Part shown: positions 50,694 to 58,760 of the stretch, piece by piece
Layout: each line of letters opens with the position of its first letter
How positions within the stretch are numbered: the stretch's first letter is position 1
Assembly (NCBI RefSeq): GCF_000092985.1
Contig: NC_014211.1
Span: 124,001-188,000 of the forward strand
DNA length: 64,000 nucleotides
DNA from: Nocardiopsis dassonvillei subsp. dassonvillei DSM 43111
Lineage (GTDB): Bacteria; Actinomycetota; Actinomycetes; Streptosporangiales; Streptosporangiaceae
Direction of reading: 5' to 3'
Position numbers and translations under genes: made by a program
Notes under the pieces: generated by a model
Databases searched by the model: none
What the model saw: the letters and a program-made list of their open reading frames with translations, nothing else
What the model was told of the DNA's origin: nothing

Positions 50694-51332
50694 GTGAGCA
50701 GCAGGTTCGAGACTCTGACCGGTGAGATGGAAGGGGGCTTCCCCGAGTACGAGACGCCTCCGGCCGCCCCCATGGGGCTGGTCGGACGGTGGGTCGACGC
50801 GGCCAAGCAGAGGAAGGTGCGGGAGCCGCTGTCCCTGGCGCTGGCCACGGCGGACGCCAAGGGCCGTGCCTCCAACCGGATGGTCGCCGTCATCGACGTG
50901 TCGGACCGGGGCCTGGTCTTCACCACCCACAGCAGCAGTCAGAAGGGCAGGGAGATCGCGGCCACCGGCTGGGCCTCCGGGTTGTTGTACTGGCGCGAGA
51001 CCGCCCAGCAGGTGATCGTCTCCGGGCCGGTGGAGACGCTGCCCGAGGCGGAGTCGGACCGGCTCTGGGCCGCCCGGCCGCCGCAGCTGTACCCGATGAC
51101 GACGGCGTCCCGGCAGAGCGAGCCCCTCGACGACGTGCCCGGCCTCCTCGAACGGGCCCGGCGGCTGGCGGAGGAGGGCGGCCACTCCCTGCCCAGACCC
51201 GAGCGGTTCGTCGGCTACCGCCTCGAACCGGACACGGTCGAGTTCTGGGCCGCCGACCGCGAACGGCTGCACCGCAGGCTGCGCTACGACCGCACACCGC
51301 ACGGCTGGGAGGTCGTGCGGCTCCAGCCCTGA
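50694..51332 (+). CDS. phzG: PhzG FMN-dependent oxidase
   Basis: Oxidises the hexahydro- and tetrahydrophenazine carboxylates toward aromatic phenazine. The 212-residue protein is a pyridoxamine 5'-phosphate oxidase relative: REPLSLALATADAKGRASNRMVAVIDVSDRGLVFTTHSSSQKGRE with the FMN-binding residues, SGLLYWRETAQQVIVSGPVETL, and the closing ERFVGYRLEPDTVEFWAAD plus HRRLRYDR. GTG 50694 follows GGGAGC. Last of the uninterrupted core phz genes. Confidence 0.95.
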   Translation: MSSRFETLTGEMEGGFPEYETPPAAPMGLVGRWVDAAKQRKVREPLSLALATADAKGRASNRMVAVIDVSDRGLVFTTHSSSQKGREIAATGWASGLLYWRETAQQVIVSGPVETLPEAESDRLWAARPPQLYPMTTASRQSEPLDDVPGLLERARRLAEEGGHSLPRPERFVGYRLEPDTVEFWAADRERLHRRLRYDRTPHGWEVVRLQP

Positions 51333-51374
51333 GCCGTCCCCGACCCGCCCCACGGCGTCCACCGCCGTCCCTCC

Positions 51375-51452
51375 CCGACGACGCGGGCCCCTCTCCCCGG
51401 CCCGGCGCCCCCACCGACGACGCGGGCCCCTGCCCCAGCCCGGCGTCCCGGG
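51375..51452. repeat. Two-copy 39-bp tandem repeat between phzG and the monooxygenase gene
   Basis: Units 51375-51413 and 51414-51452 both start CCGACGACGCGGGCCCCT and continue with a similar CCGGCCCGGCG-type tail. It is non-coding spacer in a 206-nt gap; no function assigned. Confidence 0.6.
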
Positions 51453-51538
51453 CCCCCGGCTCTACCCCGCCGGGGGCCTGGAACCCACCCCCGCTCGAAC
51501 ACCATCCCTTTCCCTACACAATCGTGAGGAACTGTCCC

Positions 51539-53164
51539 GTGACCAACGCGAAGAACACCGATCTCGACGCGATCGTCGTCGGTGCCGGGTTCGCCGGCAT
51601 CTACGCGCTGCACAAGCTCCGCAACGAACTGGGCCTGTCCGTCCGGGCCTTCGACAAGGCGGGCGGGGTCGGGGGCACCTGGTACTGGAACCGCTACCCC
51701 GGCGCCATGTCCGACAGCGAGGGCTTCATCTACCAGTACTCCTTCGACCGCGACCTGCTGCGGGAGTGGACCTGGAAGAAGCGCTACCTGTCCCAGGCGG
51801 AGATCCTGGGCTACCTGGAGGCGGTCGTGGAGCGGCACGACCTCGCCAGGGACATCCAGCTCAACACCGGCGTCGAGACGCTGGTCTACGACGAGGCCGC
51901 CGCCCTGTGGACCGCGACCACCAGCGACGGCCAGACCCTCACCGCCCGCTACGTGGTGACCGCCCTCGGACCGCTGTCCACCTCCCACTTCCCCGACTTC
52001 AAGGGCCGCGACAGCTTCCAGGGCCGCCTGGTCCACACCGGCTCCTGGCCCGACGACCTCGACATCGAGGGCAAGAGGGTCGGCGTCATCGGCACCGGCT
52101 CCACCGGAACCCAGTTCATCTGCGCGGCCTCGAAGGTGGCCGGGCAGCTCACCGTGTTCCAGCGGACCCCCCAGTACAACGTGCCCTCGGGCAACGCCGA
52201 GGTGGACGAGGCCTACTTCACCGACCTGCGCGGCCGCTACGACCAGGTCTGGGAGCAGGCCAAGAAGTCCCGCGTGGCGTGCGGCTTCGAGGAGAGCGAG
52301 ATCGCCGCGATGAGCGTCTCCGAGGAGGAGCGCCGACGCGTCTTCCAGGAGAACTGGGACCGGGGCAACGGCTTCCGCTTCATGTTCGGCACCTTCTCCG
52401 ACATCATCTTCGACCCCAGGGCCAACGAGGCGGCGGCCGACTTCATCCGGTCCAAGATCCGGGAGATCGTCAAGGACCCAGAGACCGCCCGCAAGCTCCA
52501 GCCGACCGACTACTACGCCAAGCGCCCGGTCTGCAACGAGGACTACTACGAGTCCTACAACCGGGACAACGTCAGCCTGGTGAGCCTCAAGGAGACCCCG
52601 ATCCGGGAGTTCACCCCCACGGGGATCGTGACCGAGGACGGGGTGGAGCACGAGCTGGACGTCGTCGTCTTCGCGACCGGTTTCGAGGCCGTCGAGGGCA
52701 GCTACCGGCAGATGGAGATCCGCGGCCGGGGCGGCGTGACCATCGAGGAGCACTGGGGGGACACGCCCGCCAGCTACCTCGGGGTCAACGTCTCGGGCTT
52801 CCCCAACATGTTCATGGTCTACGGCCCCAACAGCGTCTTCAGCAACCTGCCCACGGCCATCGAGACCCAGGTCGAGTGGATCACCGACCTGGTCCGGATG
52901 ATGGAGGAGCGCGACCTGACCTCCATCGAGCCGACCCCGGAGGCGGAGGAGGGCTGGACCGAGCTGTGCACGCAGATCGCCGACCACTCCCTGTTCCCCA
53001 AGGTCAACTCCTGGATCTTCGGGGCCAACATCCCGGGCAAGAAGAAGCGGGTCCTGTTCTACTTCGCGGGGCTCGGCAACTACCGCCAGAAGCTCGGTGA
53101 CGTGGCCGCGGCCGACTACGAGGGCTTCATGCTCAAGGGCAACCCCTCGGTGGTGACCGCCTGA
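51539..53164 (+). CDS. Baeyer-Villiger-type flavin monooxygenase, probable phenazine N-oxygenase
   Basis: A 541-residue FAD/NADPH monooxygenase. It has two Rossmann motifs (AIVVGAGFAGIYAL and GVIGTGSTGTQ) and the type I BVMO fingerprint FQGRLVHTGSWPDD (FxGxxxHxxxWP) at residues ~160-173. The YPGAMSDSEGFIYQYSFD and VFATGFEAVEGSY segments of cyclohexanone-monooxygenase-like enzymes are also present. GTG 51539 has GAGGA 8 nt upstream. In the Lysobacter myxin pathway the phenazine N-oxygenase is of this BVMO-like class. Position directly after phzG suggests N-oxidation of a hydroxyphenazine; ring-opening BVMO chemistry is less likely. Function is inferred. Confidence 0.88.
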   Translation: MTNAKNTDLDAIVVGAGFAGIYALHKLRNELGLSVRAFDKAGGVGGTWYWNRYPGAMSDSEGFIYQYSFDRDLLREWTWKKRYLSQAEILGYLEAVVERHDLARDIQLNTGVETLVYDEAAALWTATTSDGQTLTARYVVTALGPLSTSHFPDFKGRDSFQGRLVHTGSWPDDLDIEGKRVGVIGTGSTGTQFICAASKVAGQLTVFQRTPQYNVPSGNAEVDEAYFTDLRGRYDQVWEQAKKSRVACGFEESEIAAMSVSEEERRRVFQENWDRGNGFRFMFGTFSDIIFDPRANEAAADFIRSKIREIVKDPETARKLQPTDYYAKRPVCNEDYYESYNRDNVSLVSLKETPIREFTPTGIVTEDGVEHELDVVVFATGFEAVEGSYRQMEIRGRGGVTIEEHWGDTPASYLGVNVSGFPNMFMVYGPNSVFSNLPTAIETQVEWITDLVRMMEERDLTSIEPTPEAEEGWTELCTQIADHSLFPKVNSWIFGANIPGKKKRVLFYFAGLGNYRQKLGDVAAADYEGFMLKGNPSVVTA

Positions 53165-53168
53165 CGGC

Positions 53169-53209
53169 GGCGGCGCCCGGTCGGCTCGGTCCGCCGACCG
53201 GGCGCCGCC
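53169..53209. terminator. Bidirectional terminator closing the phz operon
   Basis: GGCGGCGCCCGGTCGGC pairs perfectly with GCCGACCGGGCGCCGCC around a 7-nt loop (17-bp stem), between the convergent monooxygenase and reductase stops. Confidence 0.8.
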
Positions 53210-53214
53210 CCGTG

Positions 53215-53916
53215 TCAGCGCACCGCGGGCTCGCGCGGCGCCAGCAGCGCGGGCAGGCGGGTCACCCGCTCCTCCGCCTCCGCCAGGGAGCGCGCGGCCA
53301 TGTCCTGGAACTCCGCCAGCTCGGGGACGTCCGAGGCCCTGGTCATCTCGGCGTGGACGACGTGCACGTTCTCGCCGGCGATGCCCAGGCCCTCCAGGTA
53401 CATGCGCATGTAGGGCGTCTGGAAGTCGAACGCCTCCTTGGGCGAACCCGGCCCGTAGCCCCCTCCGCGCGCGGCGACCACCACGGCCCGGGCGTCGCGC
53501 AGCAGCGACTCCCCGGTGCGGGAGTCCTTGAAGGCCCCGGGGAAGGTGATCCTGTCGATCCACGCCTTGAGCGAGGCCGGGACGGTGTAGTTGTACATCG
53601 GGAGGCCGATCAGCAGGGTGTCCGCGTCCAGGACCTCCTCGATCAGGGGCAGGGTTCCCGCCCACTCCCGCTCCTCGGACGGCGACTCGGCCATGGCCGT
53701 CACCGCCGTCAGCGGCAGGGTGCCCCGCCTCTCCACCCGCTGGGCGAAGGAGCAGTAGGTGGCGGTGACCAGCGGCACCGGTTCGGCGGCAAGGTCCCGG
53801 TAGCGGTATCCCCCGTCCCCGTGCAGCCGTCGCCACTCCCTGGCGAACAGGCCGGTGAGGTACCTGCTCACCGAGTGGTCCGAGTGGCTGGAGTCCAGGT
53901 GCAGCAAAGACGTCAT
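53215..53916 (-). CDS. FMN-dependent NADH:quinone / azo-reductase
   Basis: A 233-residue flavodoxin-fold reductase of the AzoR/NQO type. The N-terminal LLHLDSSHSDHSVSRYLTGLF forms the FMN phosphate loop. DTLLIGLPMYNYTVPASLKAWIDRI is the family signature near residues 103-127, and AVVVAARGGGYGPGSP lies further on. Such enzymes reduce quinones or phenazine-like dyes by two electrons. Next to a phenazine cluster it could detoxify or recycle the redox-active product. ATG 53916 follows GGGGGAAG. A promoter-like element matching one upstream of the VOC gene lies 127 nt upstream, suggesting co-regulation. Confidence 0.88.
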   Translation of the reverse strand: MTSLLHLDSSHSDHSVSRYLTGLFAREWRRLHGDGGYRYRDLAAEPVPLVTATYCSFAQRVERRGTLPLTAVTAMAESPSEEREWAGTLPLIEEVLDADTLLIGLPMYNYTVPASLKAWIDRITFPGAFKDSRTGESLLRDARAVVVAARGGGYGPGSPKEAFDFQTPYMRMYLEGLGIAGENVHVVHAEMTRASDVPELAEFQDMAARSLAEAEERVTRLPALLAPREPAVR

Positions 53917-54043
53917 CGTTCTTCCCCCGTTCGGCGCGTGGCCGTCGTGTCCCGCGCGGCTCCGGGCGCGGGGTCCGTGTGCGGATGCGGTGGGGCACGC
54001 GACTCGTCCCCCGTGGATGTCGTCGCTGAGTGCTCCTACCCCT

Positions 54044-54075
54044 ATGACGGAGAGCGACGGGGGAAAGTGACCGGA
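54044..54075 (-). promoter_or_regulatory. ECF-type promoter-like element, copy 2
   Basis: On the - strand TCCGGTCAC-N15-TCCGTCAT, identical in both conserved blocks and in spacing to copy 1 at 43843-43874. It lies 127 nt upstream of the reductase start and 130 nt downstream of the ECF sigma gene stop. Confidence 0.6.
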
Positions 54076-54205
54076 GGGAGGGGACGGGGATCGTCGGACG
54101 GTTCGGGAAAGACGTCGCGAGCAGCGCCGACACCGCCGCGCCCGCCCGCCCGCCGGGCCAGGGCCCGGTCGGCGGACGTCGCGGCTGGTGTGCGCTGGGT
54201 CACCG

Positions 54206-55093
54206 CTACGCCGGGTCGGCCACGGAGATCTCCAGCTCCCGCAGGCGTTCCGGGGCGCCGATGATCTCGATCCCGCTGACGCGGTCGTCGCGGACGGTGA
54301 TCTCCAGCACGAACAGGAGCCGACCGCCGGGGGCGACGACGGCCCCGGGCATGCCGTTGACGAGCGCGGGACGGGCGAAGCGGGTCCTGCGGACGTTGTT
54401 GGCGGTCTCCCCGGCGACCTGGCGCGCACCGCGCAGCACCGCGGGCTCGCGCAGCCGGAGGGCCTGCGGGTCCGCCCGCCGCACGACGTCGGGGGCCAGG
54501 ACCTTCAGCAGGCCGTCCAGGTCTCCCGCGCGCGAGGCGTCGAGGAAGGCGTCCACGACCTCGCGCCGCCGTGTGAGGTCCGGTTCGGGGACGCTCGTGG
54601 TGCCCTGCACCCTCTGCCGCGCCCGGCTCGCCATCTTCTTGGCCGCGGTCGGGGTGCGCTCGACGATCTCGGCGATCTCGGCGAAGGGGACGGCGAACAG
54701 GTCGTGCAGGACGAAGGCGACGCGCTCGGCGGGGCTGAGCCTGTCCAGCACGACGAGCAGGGCCAGGCCCACGGAGTCGGCCAGCACCGCCTCGCCCTCG
54801 GGGTCCGGGCCCCGGTCGTGGGCGAGCAGCGGCTCGATGTCGCTGACGTCCATGAACTCCTCGCGGCGGCTCTTGCGCGAGCGCAGCATGTCGAGGCAGA
54901 CGCGTCCGACGATCGTGGTCAGCCACCCCGTCATGTTGGAGACCTCGCCGAAGTCCCCCCGGCACGCCCGGATCCACGTCTCCTGGAGGGCGTCGTCCGC
55001 CTCGGCGGCCGACCCGAGCATGCGGAAGGCGACTCCGCGCAGATGTCTACGGGAGCGTTCGAAGTGATCCGCCAGCTCGATCTGGCCGTTCAT
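54206..55093 (-). CDS. ECF sigma factor with C-terminal SnoaL-like domain
   Basis: A 295-residue SigJ/ECF41-like sigma factor. Region 2 (FERSRRHLRGVAFRMLGSAAEADDALQETWIRA ... TGWLTTIVGRVCLDMLRSRK) and region 4 (LDRLSPAERVAFVLHDLFAVPFAEIAEIVERTPTAAKKMASRARQRV) precede a ~115-residue SnoaL-like domain (VVDAFLDASRAGDLDGLLKVLAPDVV ... IEIIGAPERLRELEI). In this class the fused domain replaces an anti-sigma factor. WLPEP and DGGGK signatures of canonical ECF41 are not seen, so the exact ECF group is open. It probably drives the reductase gene next to it and perhaps the VOC gene. Confidence 0.9.
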   Translation of the reverse strand: MNGQIELADHFERSRRHLRGVAFRMLGSAAEADDALQETWIRACRGDFGEVSNMTGWLTTIVGRVCLDMLRSRKSRREEFMDVSDIEPLLAHDRGPDPEGEAVLADSVGLALLVVLDRLSPAERVAFVLHDLFAVPFAEIAEIVERTPTAAKKMASRARQRVQGTTSVPEPDLTRRREVVDAFLDASRAGDLDGLLKVLAPDVVRRADPQALRLREPAVLRGARQVAGETANNVRRTRFARPALVNGMPGAVVAPGGRLLFVLEITVRDDRVSGIEIIGAPERLRELEISVADPA

Positions 55094-55689
55094 CGTTCAC
55101 CTTTCCTTCGTCCGTGGCCGCTGCGCAGGCGCGTTTCGAAAGCGCGATAAAAGAGGAATGCGGCTGTAGGCATTGAATTACCGGTATGGGTGGAATTAGT
55201 GCTTCGTGGCGGGGCAGGGGCGGTCGTCCTGGCTTCCCTCCTGGTGCCGCCAGCCCGGCCCCGCCCCCGGCTCCGGGCGGTGTGAGCAGCGGATACGCGG
55301 TCGGTTCCGGCAGGACTGTCGTACTCGGGGGATCGTGATTCGGGTGCGTGGGACGGTGGGGATTCCGGCCGCTTCGGGCTGATCCTCTTCATCCTAAACG
55401 GGTGAAGAGGGGTGTCACATGAGGGATCGCCGCTGGAGTATTCGCGCACTACAGCGTGTTTATGCGGCCGCGGTACGCGCCGGATTCCCGCCTCCGGCGA
55501 CACGGGTGTGCGGCTCCCCGCTGGCACGGTGGGTGCGGTGTGTACGGTCCGCGTGGGAGTGCACGCGGAGCCAGCCGTGCGGCGTGTGGTGGTGGACGCC
55601 GGTGGCCCACTCGTCGGCGTGGAACTCCCTGCCGCAGAAGCGCGGCGTGTCCGGGGGCGGATCGCGCGGCGGCCCGCCCCCGGGACCGG
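55094..55689. other. Intergenic region between the ECF sigma gene and an ATP-binding protein gene
   Basis: 596 nt with no gene I can support. It holds the sigma gene's promoter region (AT-rich at 55140-55200) and a palindrome at 55384-55410. Short open frames have no recognisable domain. Confidence 0.45.
55384..55410. promoter_or_regulatory. Palindrome in the intergenic region
   Basis: CCTCTTCATCC-TAAAC-GGGTGAAGAGG: arms of 11 nt with one mismatch. It could be an operator or a small terminator for the - strand gene ending at 55690. Confidence 0.4.
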
Positions 55690-56211
55690 TCAGCGGGTGA
55701 ACACGAAGGGGCACAGGCTGGGCGGCACCGCGTTCGGGTCCACGGGAAAGGCGGCCCACACGTGGGTGCCCAGGTCGGCCCAGGGCGCGAGGCGGTAGTG
55801 GCCCCAGGCGGCGGACAGGTTCTCGACCAGGAGCAGGCCGCGCTGGCCCTCGGCCCAGTTCCACTCGTCAGCCGTGCGCTGGTGCGGGACGGCCGGAACG
55901 CCGCCCCCGCCGCCGCAGTCGGACAGGCCCACACGCAGGGTGGCCGCATCGGGCATCGACAGTGCGCGCAGGACCTCGCCGCCGGAGCGGCCCGAATCGG
56001 TGTACTTGCAGCAGTTGGCGAACAGTTCGCTGGTGACCAGCGTGAGCGTGTCCACCAGGTCGGGATCGAACCCGGCCAGGTCGCGGGCCAGGTCGGCGCG
56101 GACCTCGGAGAGCCGGGACAGCGAACCGGGGTAGAGGCGGTGCTCCCAGTGGACGCGGGCACGGCGGACGGCGGAGTCGAGGCCGGAGGAGTCGAGATCG
56201 GAGGCGCTCAT
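55690..56211 (-). CDS. GHKL-type ATP-binding protein (anti-sigma/AbaA-like kinase fold)
   Basis: A 173-residue HATPase_c domain protein similar to the small RsbW-like ATPases abundant in actinomycetes. LVDTLTLVTSELFANCCKYTD is the N box, LRVGLSDCGGGGGVP the G1-like box, and EWNWAEGQRGLLLVENLSAAWG the G2 region. ATG 56211 overlaps the upstream gene's stop by 4 nt, so the two are translationally coupled. No sigma factor or PP2C phosphatase partner is adjacent. Function is likely regulatory; target is unknown. Confidence 0.82.
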   Translation of the reverse strand: MSASDLDSSGLDSAVRRARVHWEHRLYPGSLSRLSEVRADLARDLAGFDPDLVDTLTLVTSELFANCCKYTDSGRSGGEVLRALSMPDAATLRVGLSDCGGGGGVPAVPHQRTADEWNWAEGQRGLLLVENLSAAWGHYRLAPWADLGTHVWAAFPVDPNAVPPSLCPFVFTR

Positions 56212-56774
56212 GCCGGAACCCCCTGTCGCTGCTCGTCCCAGACCCGGATGAGGGAGGCCAGTTCGTCCCACTCGGCGTAACGGGTGGGCGTGGTGCGATC
56301 GGTGAGAGCGGTGGGATGGGCGGGCCCGGCGGGGCGCACGACGCCGAAGCGGGGTGCGGGTTCGCCGAGCAGGTCGCCGCCGGGGTCGTCCCGCCACTGC
56401 TGGACAAGCGCGGCGGCGCGTTCCTGGACGAGGGCGAACGCGCGCCGGACCTCGTCCGTCTCCGGAGCGGGTTCGGCGCTGCGGGGCGCGGGAACGCGGG
56501 GCGCGGCGGAGGCGGTCAGGCGCTCGTGGGCGGCGAAGTAGGGGCGGACCAGGGCCACGTCCTCGGCCGGGATGACCTCGCGGGCGGGAGCCAGCCTCGG
56601 CATGGCGGGCTCGGAAGCGGAGACGTGCGGGGCCTCGGGGAGGTAGCGGCGGACGCGGGTGGAGCGGCGTCGGCGGCGACCGGCCACCGTGGAGTGGCGT
56701 CCGCAGGGGGCGGAGAGGAAGGCGATCAGCGGGCCGAGGGCACGGCTGAGAAGGGCAGCGCTAAACTGGCGCAT
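56208..56774 (-). CDS. Hypothetical protein coupled to the ATP-binding protein
   Basis: A 188-residue protein I do not recognise. The N-terminus has a short hydrophobic stretch (ALLSRALGPLIAFLSAP) followed by a very basic segment (GRRRRRSTRVRRYLPEAP). The rest is charged and helical (DEVRRAFALVQERAAALVQQWRDDPGGDLLGEP). Similar hypothetical proteins precede RsbW-like ATPases in actinomycete accessory loci. Coupling to the next gene (ATGA overlap) supports reality as a gene. Confidence 0.6.
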   Translation of the reverse strand: MRQFSAALLSRALGPLIAFLSAPCGRHSTVAGRRRRRSTRVRRYLPEAPHVSASEPAMPRLAPAREVIPAEDVALVRPYFAAHERLTASAAPRVPAPRSAEPAPETDEVRRAFALVQERAAALVQQWRDDPGGDLLGEPAPRFGVVRPAGPAHPTALTDRTTPTRYAEWDELASLIRVWDEQRQGVPA

Positions 56775-56936
56775 GCTGGCAATCCTTGTGTCTAAAGGTA
56801 TGGATGTTGCTGGCCACGGCCCCGGACGGTTACATCCGTCGCGGGGTCATTTGAGTTGTGTGTTCGAGAGAGAGGATAAGGGGTGGTGGGAGTGGAATGC
56901 CAAAATACTGGGGAGTAATGTGGGGGGAAATGAGGA

Positions 56937-56966
56937 AACGGCCGACCAGAATACTGGTCGGCCGTT
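56937..56966 (-). terminator. Terminator of the XRE-DUF397 operon
   Basis: AACGGCCGACCAG, loop AATA, CTGGTCGGCCGTT: a perfect 13-bp stem, 15 nt past the DUF397 stop on the - strand, followed on that strand by a pyrimidine-rich TTTCCTCATTTCC. Confidence 0.75.
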
Positions 56967-56980
56967 GTTATGTCCCGTTT

Positions 56981-57166
56981 TTAGGAGTTTGTGAGGGAGG
57001 TGCAGCTCAGGAACGCGGTCCAGGCCTCGGGGGTGTAGTCGAGGTGGCCGTGTTCGCGGTTCTGGGTGTCGCGGACGAGGACCGTCTGCCCCTCGGCTAC
57101 CTCGACGCAACGGCCTTCGGCACCGCTGTAACTGCTCGTGTGCCAGTGGGGTTCACGCTTCGTCAT
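56981..57166 (-). CDS. DUF397 protein
   Basis: A 61-residue DUF397 protein: WHTSSYSGAEGRCVEVAEG, TVLVRDTQNREHGHLDYTPEAWTAFL. These small acidic proteins are paired with XRE/DUF5753 regulators in actinomycetes (BldB/WhiJ-associated type) and are thought to act as antagonists or antitoxin-like partners. It overlaps the upstream XRE gene by 14 nt. The spacing and pairing make this a standard two-gene unit. Confidence 0.9.
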   Translation of the reverse strand: MTKREPHWHTSSYSGAEGRCVEVAEGQTVLVRDTQNREHGHLDYTPEAWTAFLSCTSLTNS

Positions 57167-57977
57167 CGAGTTCTTCCTTGACCTTCCTGATCAGATCCCG
57201 GCTCGCACGGGGCGACAGCGCCTCCGACTGGAGAACTCCGAAGAGCATCGCGCAGTGCTGCACCTGCATCATGTCATCCATGACTGCTTCGCCCTTCATG
57301 TGCTCCGCGGAGGCGATCGTGGGCTTGTCAGGGAAGGTGTAGAGACAGAACGGCCCGGAACCGCCCGGGTGGCACTCGGTCTCGGCGGGGATCACCTGGA
57401 CACGGATTCTCTCCTCGTCGATCAGGGTCAGGACCCGCGCGATCTGCGCGCCCAGAACCTTCCGGCCGCCCCTGACGTGTCGGCGGAGCACCGCCTCCTC
57501 CAGCACGATTGATACCAGCGGCGGGTTCTCGCCCTCCAGCACCTCCTGGCGCTCCAATCGCAGGGTCACCATCTGCCCGATCTCCTTCGCGGAGAACCAC
57601 GGGGCACTGTCAGTGAGGAGGTTCCTGGTGTAGGACTCGCACTGCACGAGTCCCGGGAAGATCACCGGCTGGTACTCGCGCAGCTCGACCGCCTCGCGCT
57701 CCAGCTGGCCGACCTCGGTGTACCAGGGCGGTAGTGCGTCGGGCGTGTTCGCGGTGTTCCAGGCCTGCTTTATCGCACCGGAGGAGCCGAACAGCTCGTC
57801 CAGCCTCTCGGCCTGTTCGACGGGCAGCTTGCGCTTGCCGCACTCCCAGGACGACATGGTGGACTGCGTCACCTTCAATGCCCGGGCGACCTGGGTTTGC
57901 TGCATCCCCACCGAGTCACGAACGCTCCTGAGCTTCTTTCCCAGGCGCACGCGCTTGGGGTCCAACTTGCGGCCCAT
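57153..57977 (-). CDS. XRE-family regulator with DUF5753 domain (WhiJ-like)
   Basis: A 274-residue regulator. The HTH_31/XRE domain is at residues ~8-65 (LGKKLRSVRDSVGMQQTQVARALKVTQSTMSSWECGKRKLP). The DUF5753 ligand-binding-like domain follows (WYTEVGQLEREAVELREYQPVIFPGLVQCESY ... RLERQEVL ... VLRRHVRGGRKVLGAQIARVLTL). ATG 57977 has GGGAG 5 nt upstream; ATGs at 57989 and 58016 are alternatives. Downstream DUF397 overlaps it. A divergent ATP-binding gene completes a WhiJ/AbaA-like locus, a type linked to control of development and secondary metabolism. Confidence 0.88.
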   Translation of the reverse strand: MGRKLDPKRVRLGKKLRSVRDSVGMQQTQVARALKVTQSTMSSWECGKRKLPVEQAERLDELFGSSGAIKQAWNTANTPDALPPWYTEVGQLEREAVELREYQPVIFPGLVQCESYTRNLLTDSAPWFSAKEIGQMVTLRLERQEVLEGENPPLVSIVLEEAVLRRHVRGGRKVLGAQIARVLTLIDEERIRVQVIPAETECHPGGSGPFCLYTFPDKPTIASAEHMKGEAVMDDMMQVQHCAMLFGVLQSEALSPRASRDLIRKVKEELDDEA

Positions 57978-58157
57978 TACGACTCCCATGTCCGGGCTAT
58001 CACCGTCATCACCCATGCAAGACCCAGGCGCGACCCGATAGGGCGGAGAACGACGAAGTGTGACCGTTCGGTGATATCCCTGGCGCGCCCGAACAGCCGT
58101 TGTTCATGGTGGTGCCGCGCGCCGCGATGGGCGCGGCGGCGCGGAAAGGGAATTCAG

Positions 58158-58760
58158 GTGGGTGTGGTGATCCGTATCAATCCTGGTAAAAGCGGTACTA
58201 ATCGTCATTCCGACCCGTTGCCGCGGCGGGTCACCGACTCCGAAGCACGGGCGCCGATCGTGCTGGGTCGGATATCGCAGCATCACCCGAACCACGCGCT
58301 GAAACTGCCGGGGGTGCCCGACCAGGCGCGAGTGCTGCGCAGGCGTCTGGGCGCGGTGCTGCCGGACGCACTCACGGACACGGCCCTGGCCCTGGCCAGT
58401 GAACTGTTCAACAACGCCCTCGCCCACTCGCGCAGCGGTGAGGCGGGCGGAGAGGTCACCGTGATCGTGAACCGGTTCCCCGGCCGGGTCCAGATCAAGG
58501 TCATCGACCAGGGCCCGCACGACGCGCACGCCCCCTCGCCGCACCTGCGCCCGGTCGTGCCGGTCCGTGGGGGAGGGACGGGCGGGGCGCGCGGTGCGGG
58601 TGGGACAGGTGGCGGTGAGGGGGAGATCAGTGGCGGCGTGGGCGGGTGGGGCCTGCGCATGGTGGCCGCGGAGTCCAGCCGGTGGGGAACCCTCCACGAA
58701 GGGGGCCGCACCACGGTGTGGTTCGAGCTGGACCGGCCGCGCACGCGCCCGCTGAAGTGA
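58158..58760 (+). CDS. GHKL-type ATP-binding protein, divergent from the XRE gene
   Basis: A 200-residue HATPase_c protein: ALKLPGVPDQARVLRRRLG, the N box LTDTALALASELFNNALAHSRSG, RVQIKVIDQGPHDAHAP as the G1 box with the ADP-binding Asp, and GGVGGWGLRMVAAESSRWG as the G2 box. A Gly-rich low-complexity insertion (residues ~136-155) separates G1 and G2. GTG 58158 follows AAAGGG. Together with the XRE-DUF397 pair it resembles the abaA/whiJ-type gene sets of Streptomyces. It overlaps the next gene by 4 nt (GTGA). Confidence 0.82.
   Translation: MGVVIRINPGKSGTNRHSDPLPRRVTDSEARAPIVLGRISQHHPNHALKLPGVPDQARVLRRRLGAVLPDALTDTALALASELFNNALAHSRSGEAGGEVTVIVNRFPGRVQIKVIDQGPHDAHAPSPHLRPVVPVRGGGTGGARGAGGTGGGEGEISGGVGGWGLRMVAAESSRWGTLHEGGRTTVWFELDRPRTRPLK

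Noticed and set aside
51375..51452. The two-copy tandem repeat as an attachment site or origin iterons
   Set aside because: Only two GC-rich copies in a spacer between pathway genes, with no recombinase or replication gene near.
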